A DNA stretch of 56,319 nucleotides from Verrucomicrobiota bacterium (GTDB lineage Bacteria; Verrucomicrobiota; Lentisphaeria; JABSQK01; JAJFLO01). Below are positions 17,941 through 26,580 of this stretch, piece after piece. How positions within the stretch are numbered: the first letter of the stretch is position 1; every line of letters starts with the position of its first letter. Both the position numbers and the translations under genes were made by a program. Where the stretch lies: positions 1-56,319 of the forward strand of contig JAJFLP010000049.1 in NCBI GenBank assembly GCA_021772635.1, read 5' to 3'. The notes under the pieces are model-generated. The model made no database searches and was not told where the DNA came from. It saw only the letters and a program-made list of their open reading frames with translations.

Positions 17941-18213
17941 ATGGTAAACGCTTTTATATTGATCAATATTGAGGGTAAAGAAGTTCGCGAGATCGCCGAA
18001 TGCCTGATTGAGGTTAACGGTGTAACGGAAGTTTATCCCGTGGCAGGCGAATACGATTTCCTGGTCGTCATTCGGGTGACGGACAACACGAAACTATCGA
18101 AGATAATAACCGAAGAAATAATCCACAAAAAGGGTGTCCGACATACGAAAACCCTTTTCGCCCTTGACGCGTATTCAACGATAGATCTACAGTCTGCCTT
18201 TGGTATTAAATGA
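17941..18213 (+). CDS. Stand-alone Lrp/AsnC ligand-binding (RAM) domain protein
   Basis: A 90-residue protein equal to the C-terminal half of Lrp/AsnC regulators: MVNAFILINIEGKEVREIAE, VNGVTEVYPVAGEYDFLVVI and a closing GVRHTKTLFALDAY. There is no helix-turn-helix, so it cannot bind DNA alone; RAM-only proteins assemble as dimers/octamers and bind amino acids. The ATG at 17941 is the natural start for such a protein. Its stop overlaps the era start by four bases (ATGA), implying translational coupling. The effector is unknown. Confidence 0.85.
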   Translation: MVNAFILINIEGKEVREIAECLIEVNGVTEVYPVAGEYDFLVVIRVTDNTKLSKIITEEIIHKKGVRHTKTLFALDAYSTIDLQSAFGIK

Positions 18214-19121
18214 CAACATCAACAGCGGAAGAGTGGCCTACGGGAAAGGCTGGATTCGTCGCGATTATCGGACGTCCAAACGTCGGTAAATCAACTTTTC
18301 TCAATCGTATACTAGACTACCCGCTAGTCGCGGTCTCACCCGTTCCCCAAACTACCAGGCGTCTGTGGCGCGGAATTTATTCTGATGCGGAAAGCCAGAT
18401 TGTCTTTGTCGATACTCCCGGTATGTACGAAGGTCGCACGGTCCTCACCGATAACATGCGGAAGGCAGTAAATCGTTCGTTACAAGATCCGGATCTTGTC
18501 CTATGCATGTGTGATCCATCGCGACCATGTGGTAAGGAAGACGAGTTGGTGGTGGAACGCGCGCGCGGCTTGACGGTGCCGGTTATCGTCGCGTTAAATA
18601 AGTCTGATATAACGAAAGATTCTCAGAAAACGGCTACAGAGATGTTCTATCGTGAACGGTTGCCGGAGAAAACGGTCGTGTTCGAAATAAGTGCACTCGA
18701 CGGGAAAAATGTCACACAGGTGCTGGATCAAATACGCAAATCCCTGCCGGAAGGCCCGTTCTTCTACCCCCCCGACCAAATCACCGACGCGTATATGCGG
18801 GAGATCGGAGCTGAAGTAATCCGAGAAGCCGCAATGAAATATCTCTTCCATGAATTACCGCACGCCATCGCGATAGAAGTCGCTGAATGGAAAGAAACGC
18901 CCGACAAACTAAAGATTTTTGCCACGGTATATGTTGAAAGCGAGTCCCAGAAACCCATTATTCTGGGAACTAAAGGAGAAACGCTGAACAAAATACGACG
19001 CGACTCGGTAACGAAACTAAAACAGTATTTCGACCAACGGATTCAACTGAAATTATTCGTAAAAGTCGCTTCCGATTGGCGGAACCGCAAGGGATTCTTA
19101 AAGGATATCGGGCTAAGCTAG
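18210..19121 (+). CDS. era: GTPase Era
   Basis: Era is an essential GTPase that binds 16S rRNA near its 3' end during 30S assembly. The 303 residues show G1 GRPNVGKST, an effector segment with PQTTRRLWRG, G3 VDTPGM and G4 NKSD. The C-terminal KH RNA-binding domain includes ILGTKGETLNKIRRDS (the GxxG loop region) and the final LKLFVKVASDWR. Length is normal. It is coupled to the RAM-domain gene. Confidence 0.96.
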   Translation: MTTSTAEEWPTGKAGFVAIIGRPNVGKSTFLNRILDYPLVAVSPVPQTTRRLWRGIYSDAESQIVFVDTPGMYEGRTVLTDNMRKAVNRSLQDPDLVLCMCDPSRPCGKEDELVVERARGLTVPVIVALNKSDITKDSQKTATEMFYRERLPEKTVVFEISALDGKNVTQVLDQIRKSLPEGPFFYPPDQITDAYMREIGAEVIREAAMKYLFHELPHAIAIEVAEWKETPDKLKIFATVYVESESQKPIILGTKGETLNKIRRDSVTKLKQYFDQRIQLKLFVKVASDWRNRKGFLKDIGLS

Positions 19122-19583
19122 TCTGGCATAACGCTAGTTCTTACCCAGATATGGTCGCGCCACTATCCGATTTCTGAGCCAGGACGCGATAAGCAAGTAC
19201 GAGTGTCTTGCATTTTCGAATATATCAATTATTTTACGCGGCTTTTACTTGATCCTGAGTCGTTAACGACGGATCTGCATCCAGGAGCGATTTAGGCTTT
19301 CACGAATCACGTAAAGTTTCAAGATTGCCGCTATCTATACTGCGAGCAGTACAATTTTCGAATAGCTTCGAATTTGTCAGCCAAGATCTATGTTGAGTCT
19401 AGCGAAATCCGCCGCCGCGGAAACAATATTTTAAAACCGGCATAGTCACGCGGACGACGCCTGGTCGAAAACTCCATGATGTTCGGTATAACATTGGATA
19501 GTGCATGTTAAGAATCCGACAGAACAAATCCAAAATCGCAAATCTAAAATCTAAAATTTCTTAAGTCCCAAGGGAGCCCTCCG
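19122..19583. other. Spacer between era and the small basic protein gene
   Basis: It contains family A copy 10 (19336-19491) and, directly before the next gene, a low-complexity tract at 19526-19560 built from AAATCTAAAATC-like units. The first 200 bp show no gene or structure I can name. Confidence 0.5.
19336..19491 (+). repeat. Family A repeat, copy 10, with inserts
   Basis: It opens TATACTGCGAGCAGTACAAT and closes GGTCGAAAACTCCATGATG then TTCGGTATA. Inside is the AGATCTATGTTGAGTCTAGC/GAAATCCGCCGCCGCGGAAA insert shared with copies 8 and 12, and an AAACCGGCAT piece shared with copies 3 and 12. Confidence 0.88.
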
Positions 19584-19739
19584 ATGTCTCTGCATAAAAG
19601 TCTGAAAGGAAGCACTAAAATCCAGGTCCGACGAAACGTGATGAAACGATTCGAGAGAATCGATCATATGATCAAGGAAGGTAAATGGAAAGAAGGTGAC
19701 CGAGTTCTCGGCCTTCCGAAAACTCGAGTCCTGGAATAA
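19584..19739 (+). CDS. Small basic protein (PVC-superphylum family)
   Basis: This 51-residue gene is short but well supported. The translation opens MSLHKSLKGSTKIQVRRNVM, then KRFERIDHMIKEGKWKEGDR and VLGLPKTRVLE. I recognise it as the 'small basic protein' family (TIGR04137 as I recall), restricted to Chlamydiae, Verrucomicrobia, Planctomycetes and relatives; the MSLH...RNVxxRxERI...W...GLPK pattern is the signature. Function is unknown, with a ribosome link suspected for the family. AGGGAG lies 8 bases before the ATG. It precedes coaBC by 114 bp on the same strand. Confidence 0.85.
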   Translation: MSLHKSLKGSTKIQVRRNVMKRFERIDHMIKEGKWKEGDRVLGLPKTRVLE

Positions 19740-19853
19740 ACTGTACCAAGTGCGTCGTTCCATAAAAACCGAGTCGTGGCGGTCCGGCTTACGCGTACCG
19801 CATAGGCGCCCCCGAGTCGACGGGCCCACGCTCATACGGGAAGGACACCGATT

Positions 19854-21092
19854 ATGGATGAGGAGAAAAACAGATCGACTATTCTATTAGGAGTCGGTGG
19901 CGGCGTGGCCGCATTCAAAGCAGTCCAGCTGACGAGTTCCCTAAATCAAGCGGGATTCGCAATACACGTTGCAATGTCGCCTGCCGCACAGAAGTTCGTG
20001 ACCCCCCTGTCTTTTGAAGCCGTCTCTAACCGGCCCGTTCTCACTGTTGTTTTCCCGTCCAACCCGGATGATAATCCAGAATCTGTTTATCCGCACCTCT
20101 ATCCCGCTACCCGAGCCGATATTTTTATTCTCGCGCCAGCGACGGCCGATCTGATCGGGAAAATCGCGCATGGATTAGGAAATGAAATTGTGAGTGCGTC
20201 TGCACTCTCCCTCCCCAGCCGCTGTCAACGATTCTTTTGTCCCGCCATGAACGTCGAAATGTGGCATCAGCCGACAGTACAGAAAAATGTAGCGACCCTG
20301 GAATCCCTGGGCTGGAAGCGTATTGGCCCGGACGAAGGACATCTCGCATGCGGCGTTGTCGGGGAGGGACGAATGACGGAACCGGAGCGGATTTTCGAGA
20401 TCGTACTTCACTCTCAAACCGCGACAGGCCGATTGGACAAGAAACGTATACTTATACTCTCAGGCCCTACTATTGAGCCTATCGACCCCGTTCGATTTAT
20501 AAGCAATCATAGCAGTGGCAAGATGGGAAAGGCTCTGGCGCAGGGCGCTGTGGCTGCCGGTGCGCACGTTGAATTCATCACCGGCCCCGTTCCCGACGAG
20601 AACCTCCCGTGTCACGATGATATCACCATTTCCCATGTCACTACAGCCGACAGCATGCTCGCGGCTGCGCAGAAGAAATATGCCAAGGCCGATGTAATTA
20701 TTTTCGTAGCGGCGGTGGCTGATTATCGACCGAGTGAGACCAACGACACGAAAACTGCGAAGCCGACAGAGCTGTTCACGCTAACCTTAACTAAAACGCC
20801 TGACATCGCTGCTATTTTGAACTCGAGTAAGCGAAAAAATCAGATCTCAATTGGATTTGCACTTGAGACGGATGGCGAGGCAAGGGCGAAAGCGCGTAAA
20901 AAGTTGGTGGCAAAGAATTTAGACGCCATAATCCTTAACGGGACGGATTCATTCGGTGCAAACACGGGCGAATTTACCTGGATTAATGGAAGCTGCGACG
21001 AGACTGAAACTCACTGGGGAAAACTCGAGAAAGTGAAGTGTGCTCAGAACGTCATACAGCTAGTTTCGAAGTTGCTTGAAGAAACCGAGTGA
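19854..21092 (+). CDS. coaBC: Bifunctional phosphopantothenoylcysteine decarboxylase/synthetase CoaBC
   Basis: CoaBC joins cysteine to 4'-phosphopantothenate using CTP and then decarboxylates the product, two steps of coenzyme A synthesis. The 412 residues have the FMN-binding CoaC half (GGVAAFKAVQL, ADIFILAPATADLIGKIAHG, FFCPAMNVEMW with the PAMN motif and active cysteine). The CoaB half starts with ILSGPTIEPIDPVRFISNHS and SGKMGKALA and includes the ADVIIFVAAVADYRP and KTPDI blocks. GGAAGG lies 9 bases before the ATG. Confidence 0.96.
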   Translation: MDEEKNRSTILLGVGGGVAAFKAVQLTSSLNQAGFAIHVAMSPAAQKFVTPLSFEAVSNRPVLTVVFPSNPDDNPESVYPHLYPATRADIFILAPATADLIGKIAHGLGNEIVSASALSLPSRCQRFFCPAMNVEMWHQPTVQKNVATLESLGWKRIGPDEGHLACGVVGEGRMTEPERIFEIVLHSQTATGRLDKKRILILSGPTIEPIDPVRFISNHSSGKMGKALAQGAVAAGAHVEFITGPVPDENLPCHDDITISHVTTADSMLAAAQKKYAKADVIIFVAAVADYRPSETNDTKTAKPTELFTLTLTKTPDIAAILNSSKRKNQISIGFALETDGEARAKARKKLVAKNLDAIILNGTDSFGANTGEFTWINGSCDETETHWGKLEKVKCAQNVIQLVSKLLEETE

Positions 21093-21335
21093 GTAACTCC
21101 CCCAATAGGATAGGAACGCGGGGAAAACGCGGTTTTCGGTAAGCGTTAATGACTGCCAGCGTGACACTAGCCCCAAATCCAGCGAACTTTTCGTTAGATT
21201 TTCTTCGTAATCGTACTCGTAATCATAATCGTAATCCCTTTCAAAATCTCACCTCGAAAAAGCAGAAATATTACGATTACGAGTAAGATTTCGAATCGGA
21301 ATGTTCGCTTATTTTAGGACTAGCGATCGAAAATA
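21093..21335. other. Convergent spacer with family C repeat and CGTAAT tandem tract
   Basis: Family C copy 2 (21164-21191, inverted relative to 883-909) is followed by five near-perfect 6-bp CGTAAT units at 21205-21234. A complementary ATTACGATTACGAGTAAG occurs at 21270-21287; together they could form a long hairpin between the convergent coaBC and transporter genes and might end both transcripts. Confidence 0.55.
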
Positions 21336-23660
21336 TTACCGACGACGCCCCCGGAGATAATCTCGTATTTCGCGTGCCGAAAAGTCGCGTTTGCCGAAGT
21401 CCGTGAAATTCGCGCGCCAAAGTGGAAATTCCGTGTACGGGCGGTCGTCGGATAGTTCCGGAACGGTCCGAACCATTGATTTCAGATCCTCCGGCCCCAG
21501 AAGGTACAAATCCTTGACGAACGCCGGGTTCGTGTAAGTCTTGGTCCACTCGCCCATTTCGGGTATATTGCTTATCTTGGTCGCCAACGCCCGAATTTCC
21601 TCAGATGACCGACCGAAACTACGCTGACCACCAGTTAAGAACAGCCCAGGGTACTCGATCCCCCCCCACAACGACGCCCCCGGAAAAACGTTAGTGAACG
21701 TTTTAATAATCATCGCAATCTCACTGAATTTATCCGGTGGTATCCAGGTACACATCACACCGTTCTCGGATAATCGCGATTTGCATAATTCCAGAAACTC
21801 ACGGGTATACAGATTAACCGTTCCAGCGCTATACAGAGGCGGAGACGGATCGATTGTAATGACATCGTAGGATTTTTTATTAACCAGTAAGAAGTTTCGG
21901 CCATCGCCGACATGAAAGTTCACATTCGGCATCGCGCGAATACGATCGGCATCGCTGTGAAAGTGCGTGAAACATTCGAAAACTTCGGGAATGATATCAA
22001 CGACATCTATATTGAGATCCGCGTAGCCACTCGCCGAGCGTAGCGTGGTGCCCATCCCGAAGCAGATGATCAGAAGATTCTCCGGGTCATCCGCCAATAG
22101 CAACGGAAGATGTGTCAAGAGCTTGGTTTCATTCACGAAGACCGCTACCCCAATACCGTTTATCAGCAGCGTTTTCTCGACGCTCGCGCCCGGCTTCCCG
22201 GCGGCGATCGTAACAGCGTCAACGCCCTCGTGATAACTGAACAACGTCGCTGTTTCTCCAAAATCTCGCGCAAGTCTCCGTTCAATCACGGTTAGGTAGG
22301 GATCTTTGACAATCCATATCAGGCCGAGCGCAAGCGTCAAAACGACGCGTCCGGCATAGACAATCCGGCCTTGCTCCGCGCGCGGCGCGATGGCCATTAA
22401 CACGCAACCGGTAACCATATTTATAACGGCGATAAACACCAAAGATCGGGCAAGCCCAAACGTCGGCAACAAAATGAAGCCCGCGGTTATGGATCCGATG
22501 ATGGTGCCGGCGGTATTCGCGAAATAAGCGCCTCCGGTAAGGCTACCCGGTTTACTGCTGTCGGAGGCACAGCATCGGACCGCGATCGGAAACTGCCACC
22601 CGAAAAATAGCGCGATCGGCATGACTACCGCAACGCAGGCGCCGCACCTCAAGATCCAATCGGCATTAGTCCGATCGCCTAAGTCGAACCACGGGAATAT
22701 GATAATCCCGATAATGATCCAGAACCCAATCAACATCTCAAGCAATGCGAATATTGCAACAGAATTTGTAAATGACGCTCGGAAGCGACTCGATAACCCG
22801 CTACCAACCGCAATTCCCAATAACATCGTGCCGAGCATAAATGAGAATGAGTAAATACTGGTTTCAAGATAGAGTATCAACAGCCGGATCCACAGGATCT
22901 CGATCGCGAGGGCCGTAAACCCACTAATGAATATCGCAACCGTCGATACGCGCCGAATTAAAGTCGAATGCGGTGCCGGCATTTTCGAATCAACTGTGAT
23001 CGGAGTGACGGCCCCGGATTCACCTGAACGATTTATTTTCAGTAGGGGAATGACGATTATCGCGGCCAGAATATTGAAGGAAGCGGCGACGATCAATGAT
23101 ATCGTTTCGCCGAACTGCCCGATGAGGACGAATCCGGCACTTAAAACGCCAACCACAGCTCCGAGCGTATTTACAGTGTAAAGACGCCCAAGACCCTTCT
23201 GAAACCGAATATCTGTGCGGGTAAGGTAAGCAACGACGACCGGCAATGAAGCCCCCATCAGTACCGTTGGAGGCAGCAAACAGATCATGGCGTACGCGAC
23301 CCGCGCGAACAAAAGTAAATGCGTCTGGCCCTGTAATCCGGGATAGATCTGAATGTAGAGTCTTCCTACGCCGGATATCATTGCAGTCGAGGCGAGAAAC
23401 GCCGTTATAGCGATCAGGACCTCCAGAACAATATAAAAAAGCAGTAATCGTCGGTATCGGTCTATCCGGCGTCCGCAAACAAGGCTCCCGATCGCCAGGC
23501 CGGTCATGAATACGCAAAGAACCGTTGAGGTGGCGTACACGGTTGAGCCGAGGTAACGGGTCAACATTCGTACCCAGATCGTTTGATAAATCAATCCGCT
23601 TATTCCGGAGAAAAAGAACGCGGCATAGACAAAATAACGGCTATTGATATTACGAAACAT
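21336..23660 (-). CDS. Membrane transporter-like protein fused to a spermidine synthase domain
   Basis: A 774-residue protein. The first ~440 residues contain about twelve to fourteen hydrophobic helices (beginning FVYAAFFFSGISGLIYQTIW, the usual start of this family). The C-terminal part has a class I methyltransferase-like fold of the spermidine synthase type: LLIICFGMGTTLRSASGYAD, VVDIIPEVFECF, VHVGDGRNFLL-like FHVGDGRNFLL and YDVITIDPSPPLYSAGTVNL. Such fused proteins are common in planctomycetes and deltaproteobacteria. Real aminopropyltransferase activity is unproven for them; the catalytic aspartate region (DPSPP) is altered from the DSSDP of true enzymes. A half family A repeat lies 17 bp upstream of the ATG. 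Confidence 0.85.
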   Translation of the reverse strand: MFRNINSRYFVYAAFFFSGISGLIYQTIWVRMLTRYLGSTVYATSTVLCVFMTGLAIGSLVCGRRIDRYRRLLLFYIVLEVLIAITAFLASTAMISGVGRLYIQIYPGLQGQTHLLLFARVAYAMICLLPPTVLMGASLPVVVAYLTRTDIRFQKGLGRLYTVNTLGAVVGVLSAGFVLIGQFGETISLIVAASFNILAAIIVIPLLKINRSGESGAVTPITVDSKMPAPHSTLIRRVSTVAIFISGFTALAIEILWIRLLILYLETSIYSFSFMLGTMLLGIAVGSGLSSRFRASFTNSVAIFALLEMLIGFWIIIGIIIFPWFDLGDRTNADWILRCGACVAVVMPIALFFGWQFPIAVRCCASDSSKPGSLTGGAYFANTAGTIIGSITAGFILLPTFGLARSLVFIAVINMVTGCVLMAIAPRAEQGRIVYAGRVVLTLALGLIWIVKDPYLTVIERRLARDFGETATLFSYHEGVDAVTIAAGKPGASVEKTLLINGIGVAVFVNETKLLTHLPLLLADDPENLLIICFGMGTTLRSASGYADLNIDVVDIIPEVFECFTHFHSDADRIRAMPNVNFHVGDGRNFLLVNKKSYDVITIDPSPPLYSAGTVNLYTREFLELCKSRLSENGVMCTWIPPDKFSEIAMIIKTFTNVFPGASLWGGIEYPGLFLTGGQRSFGRSSEEIRALATKISNIPEMGEWTKTYTNPAFVKDLYLLGPEDLKSMVRTVPELSDDRPYTEFPLWRANFTDFGKRDFSAREIRDYLRGRRR

Positions 23661-24009
23661 TGAAGCTCCTTCTCAAAACTGCACGCAGTCAATTTTTCAA
23701 CCTCTATAGGCGCCCGGGTGAATGCCCTCCGAAAATCCGTTGGGAATCATACATTTCAACGTAGCGCATTGCAAGGGTTCCCCTTGAGGACGGACATCCG
23801 GACGGACCTATACGAGCAAATAATCAGATCGATGGCCAGGTTTTGAATGAGGAAAGTAGAAACAGAGGAAAGAGCTATCGAAATAGTCTTTACTCCAACC
23901 CTAATCGCTTGTCCAGCCATAGCCTTTTGCGACGGCGGATACTCTTTCTCTTCATCATTATCGGTTTTAAAAACGGATGAAAGTACGTCCCGAAGTCCGT
24001 GCTAATCAG
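23661..24009. other. Spacer between the transporter and the VapB-VapC remnant
   Basis: The first 45 bp hold a family A left-end fragment (23677-23700). The remaining ~300 bp show no gene, repeat or structured RNA that I recognise; a CGGACATCCGGACGGACC stretch at about 23792 is a short direct repeat of CGGAC. Confidence 0.45.
23677..23700 (+). repeat. Family A repeat, left-end fragment
   Basis: AAACTGCACGCAGTCAATTT then TTCA matches the left palindrome and T-run; no right end follows. It lies in the leader region of the transporter/spermidine synthase gene. Confidence 0.5.
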
Positions 24010-24276
24010 TTACCTTGAATACACGCTCAATGTGCCGTACGCTGCAATGTGATCGAAGTCACGGTCGTTGTGTAGAAGTTCCACTCCGCTTTCAATCGCT
24101 GTCGCAGCAATAATACAATCAATTTTACCTCTTAAATCGAGAATCTTCTTCTGCCTTTTATGCCTTATCAATTCTCGCAAGGCATGGTCAACAAGTGCAC
24201 GTCGCGTTTTAAGCCCCGTCTCAGAAAGCCCGGATTCTATCAGTCCATCGTCTATAACTATATTTGTTCTTGCCAT
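24010..24276 (-). pseudogene. In-frame VapB-VapC deletion remnant
   Basis: An 88-residue frame that joins two toxin-antitoxin pieces. Residues 1-51 (MARTNIVIDDGLIESGLSET, GLKTRRALVDHALRELIR, KKILDLRGKI) are a VapB-type antitoxin with its ribbon-helix-helix N-terminus. Residues 53-88 (DCIIAATAIESGVELLHNDR, DFDHIAAYG) are the very end of a VapC PIN-domain RNase, containing its last acidic residues. The middle of VapC, with the first catalytic aspartate and glutamate, is missing, so no toxin can be made; the antitoxin half could still bind DNA. AAAGGAGG lies 7 bases before the ATG. I read it as a deletion scar. Confidence 0.8.
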
Positions 24277-24500
24277 GACATAACCTCCTTTATGTACACA
24301 TGATAATCAAAAACAGGTGTATTCCAAGGGGCCAATTTCAAATAACCGAAAACCCTAAATATGGGCCGGTCAGCAAAAATCTGTAGGGTGTTGATAAATA
24401 AGGGGTTATTGGTTAGTGTCTAATGCTAACTAATATCCGTTAGTTGGCATTTTCTGGCACTCGCGAAGAATTCGCAAATAATGAGGACCTCGACTGATCT

Positions 24501-26492
24501 ATGACGCTGCAACAAGACAAGCTCCTGTTCACTCCCGGCCCTCTCACAACCAGCGTTGCAGTCAAAGAGGCGATGTTGCGCGACGTGGGATCGCGGGACG
24601 CTGAGTTCGTTAAGGTAGTGCGCGAAATTAGGCAACACCTGCTGGGCGTTGCTGGCGTCAGCCAGGCAGACGGCTACGAGGCGATTCTGATCCCGGGTAG
24701 CGGCACGTTCGGGATTGAAGCGGTGGTTTCGTCGGTGATTCCGCGTGATGGTAAGCTACTGATCGTCATCAATGGCGCGTACGGCAAACGCATCTGCGAT
24801 ATTGCCAAGCGACATGCGATCGAAACAGTCGTTATCGAAGGGACCGAGAATACACCGCTGGATCCGCAGCAGGTGCGTTTGAGCCTGATTGAGGACAGCA
24901 AGATCACGCACGTCGCCATGGTACACTGTGAAACGTCGTCCGGTATTCTCAATCCGGTGCAGGAGATTGGAGACGTAGTTAAGGAGTTGCAGCGGACGTT
25001 CATCGTAGATGCGATGAGCAGCTTCGGCGGCATTCCGCTAAACGTGGCCGAGGCCGGAATAGACTTCCTCATTTCGTCAGCCAATAAGTGTATCGAAGGT
25101 GTGCCAGGCTTCTCGTTAGTTATCGCCGATCGTGCGCAGCTGCTGGCCAGTCGCGGTGCATCGCGCACGGTCAGCCTCGATTTGCTGGCACAGTGGAAGG
25201 GGCTCGAAGAAACCGGACAATTTCGTTTCACCCCGCCGACACAGGTGCTTCTTGCGTTCCGCCAGGCTCTGTGCGAGTTGGACGATGAAGGCGGCACGGA
25301 GGGCCGTGCAAAGCGATACGCGGCCAATCATGCGGCGCTGCTATCCGGAATGCGTCGGATGGGCTTTCGCGAATACGTTCCTGCCGAATTACAAAGCCAC
25401 ATCATTACGACTTTTCTGTTTCCCGAAGACCCGCACTTTGAGTTCAATGAATTCTATCAGCGGCTGTCGACCAAAGGTATGGTAATTTATCCCGGCAAGC
25501 TGACCGAGGTGGATTGCTTTCGGATCGGCAACATCGGCAGATTATTTAAGAGCGACATCGAGGCACTGTTAATCGCAATTAGAGCGACCCTATTGGAGAT
25601 GGAGATGGCAATTCCCGACCAACTTCCCGCAAGTGAAGCCGACGCATCGCACGCGGTGGAATTTGAGGATTATAACACGACGTCCGGCAGCTATGATCAA
25701 ACGCGAGTCCCGGTCGGATTGCCGATCATCCTCGATTACCTGGCCTCGACGCCGACTGCCCTGAGCGAGCAGACGGTCCTGGACGCCGGCTGTGGGACGG
25801 GCAGTTGCCTGGCCGAGCTTCGCGGTCGGGTTGGCACGTTGCATGGCCGGGAGTTGAACACAGGCATGCAGCAGGTCGCCAAAGACCGATTCGCTGGCGA
25901 CCCGAGTGTGCAGATCGAACAGGGTAGCATCACCGAATTGCCGTTTGCTGATGAAACATTCGATGGAGTAATTTGCAACCAGGTTCTCCACCATCTCGAT
26001 CGCGGCGAGGGCGAAGATGCCAACGCCACTGAATTCCCCAATGTCAGGAGTTTTTTTCGCGAGGCTTTTCGTGTGTTGCGTCCGCACGGTGTCCTTGTGA
26101 TTAACACCAGCAGTCATCAACAGCATCGTGAAGGATTCTGGTGGGCAGCTTTGATACCTGCAGCCATTGATAGAATGCTGCAACGTTTTCCGTCGGTTGA
26201 TCGGCTGGAGAGCATCTTTCGACAGACCGGCTTTGAAGGCCTCGAAGTCGTGGTGCCCGCCGCCGAAGCGTTGCAGGGAAAGCAGTATCTAGACCCGGCG
26301 GGACCGCTCAGCGCGGCCTGGCGTGCCGGAGATTCCACCTGGTCTCTGACCACCGAGGAGGAGCTTTCGCTCGCACTGGACAACGTCAGATCCAGGCTCA
26401 AAGACGGCAGCATGGCCGCTTTCCTGGAAGAACGCGAACGCCGCCGCGCAAAAATTGGACAGACGACTTTTCTAGCGGCTCGCAAACCATGA
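24501..26492 (+). CDS. 2-aminoethylphosphonate-pyruvate transaminase fused to a SAM methyltransferase
   Basis: A 663-residue fusion. Residues 1-370 match PhnW, the PLP enzyme that interconverts phosphonoacetaldehyde and 2-aminoethylphosphonate (AEP): LLFTPGPLTTSVAVKEAML at the start, D170 in FIVDAMSSFGG, and the PLP lysine K196 in SSANKCIEGVPGF. Beside a PEP mutase and a phosphonopyruvate decarboxylase it should run in the biosynthetic direction, making AEP. Residues 390-660 are a class I methyltransferase with motif I VLDAGCGTGS (426-435), an acidic position in GRELN, and VICNQVLHHLDRG. The fusion suggests methylation of AEP or of a product carrying it (inference). Codon choice and GC are unlike the neighbours. 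Confidence 0.85.
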   Translation: MTLQQDKLLFTPGPLTTSVAVKEAMLRDVGSRDAEFVKVVREIRQHLLGVAGVSQADGYEAILIPGSGTFGIEAVVSSVIPRDGKLLIVINGAYGKRICDIAKRHAIETVVIEGTENTPLDPQQVRLSLIEDSKITHVAMVHCETSSGILNPVQEIGDVVKELQRTFIVDAMSSFGGIPLNVAEAGIDFLISSANKCIEGVPGFSLVIADRAQLLASRGASRTVSLDLLAQWKGLEETGQFRFTPPTQVLLAFRQALCELDDEGGTEGRAKRYAANHAALLSGMRRMGFREYVPAELQSHIITTFLFPEDPHFEFNEFYQRLSTKGMVIYPGKLTEVDCFRIGNIGRLFKSDIEALLIAIRATLLEMEMAIPDQLPASEADASHAVEFEDYNTTSGSYDQTRVPVGLPIILDYLASTPTALSEQTVLDAGCGTGSCLAELRGRVGTLHGRELNTGMQQVAKDRFAGDPSVQIEQGSITELPFADETFDGVICNQVLHHLDRGEGEDANATEFPNVRSFFREAFRVLRPHGVLVINTSSHQQHREGFWWAALIPAAIDRMLQRFPSVDRLESIFRQTGFEGLEVVVPAAEALQGKQYLDPAGPLSAAWRAGDSTWSLTTEEELSLALDNVRSRLKDGSMAAFLEERERRRAKIGQTTFLAARKP

Positions 26493-26493
26493 A

Positions 26494-26561
26494 TAACTAG
26501 ACCCTATTCGAAAGGTATCGTGGTTCGCACGCCTGCCTATCTTCGAACAGGGTCTAACTAA
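26494..26561. repeat. Family B palindrome, copy 2 (split into two arms)
   Basis: TAACTAGACCCTATTCGAAA (26494-26513) and TTCGAACAGGGTCTAACTA (26542-26560) form an inverted pair around about 28 bp. It lies between the transaminase fusion and pepM, just ahead of the pepM ribosome binding site (GAAGGAG at about 26569). It could be an attenuator, or the mark of an inserted sequence. Confidence 0.7.
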
Positions 26562-26580
26562 TAATGCCGAAGGAGATTGA

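Noticed and set aside
21336-23660. True spermidine synthase
   Set aside because: The domain is fused to a transporter-like part and its active-site motif is DPSPP rather than a standard DSSDP, so I keep the call general.
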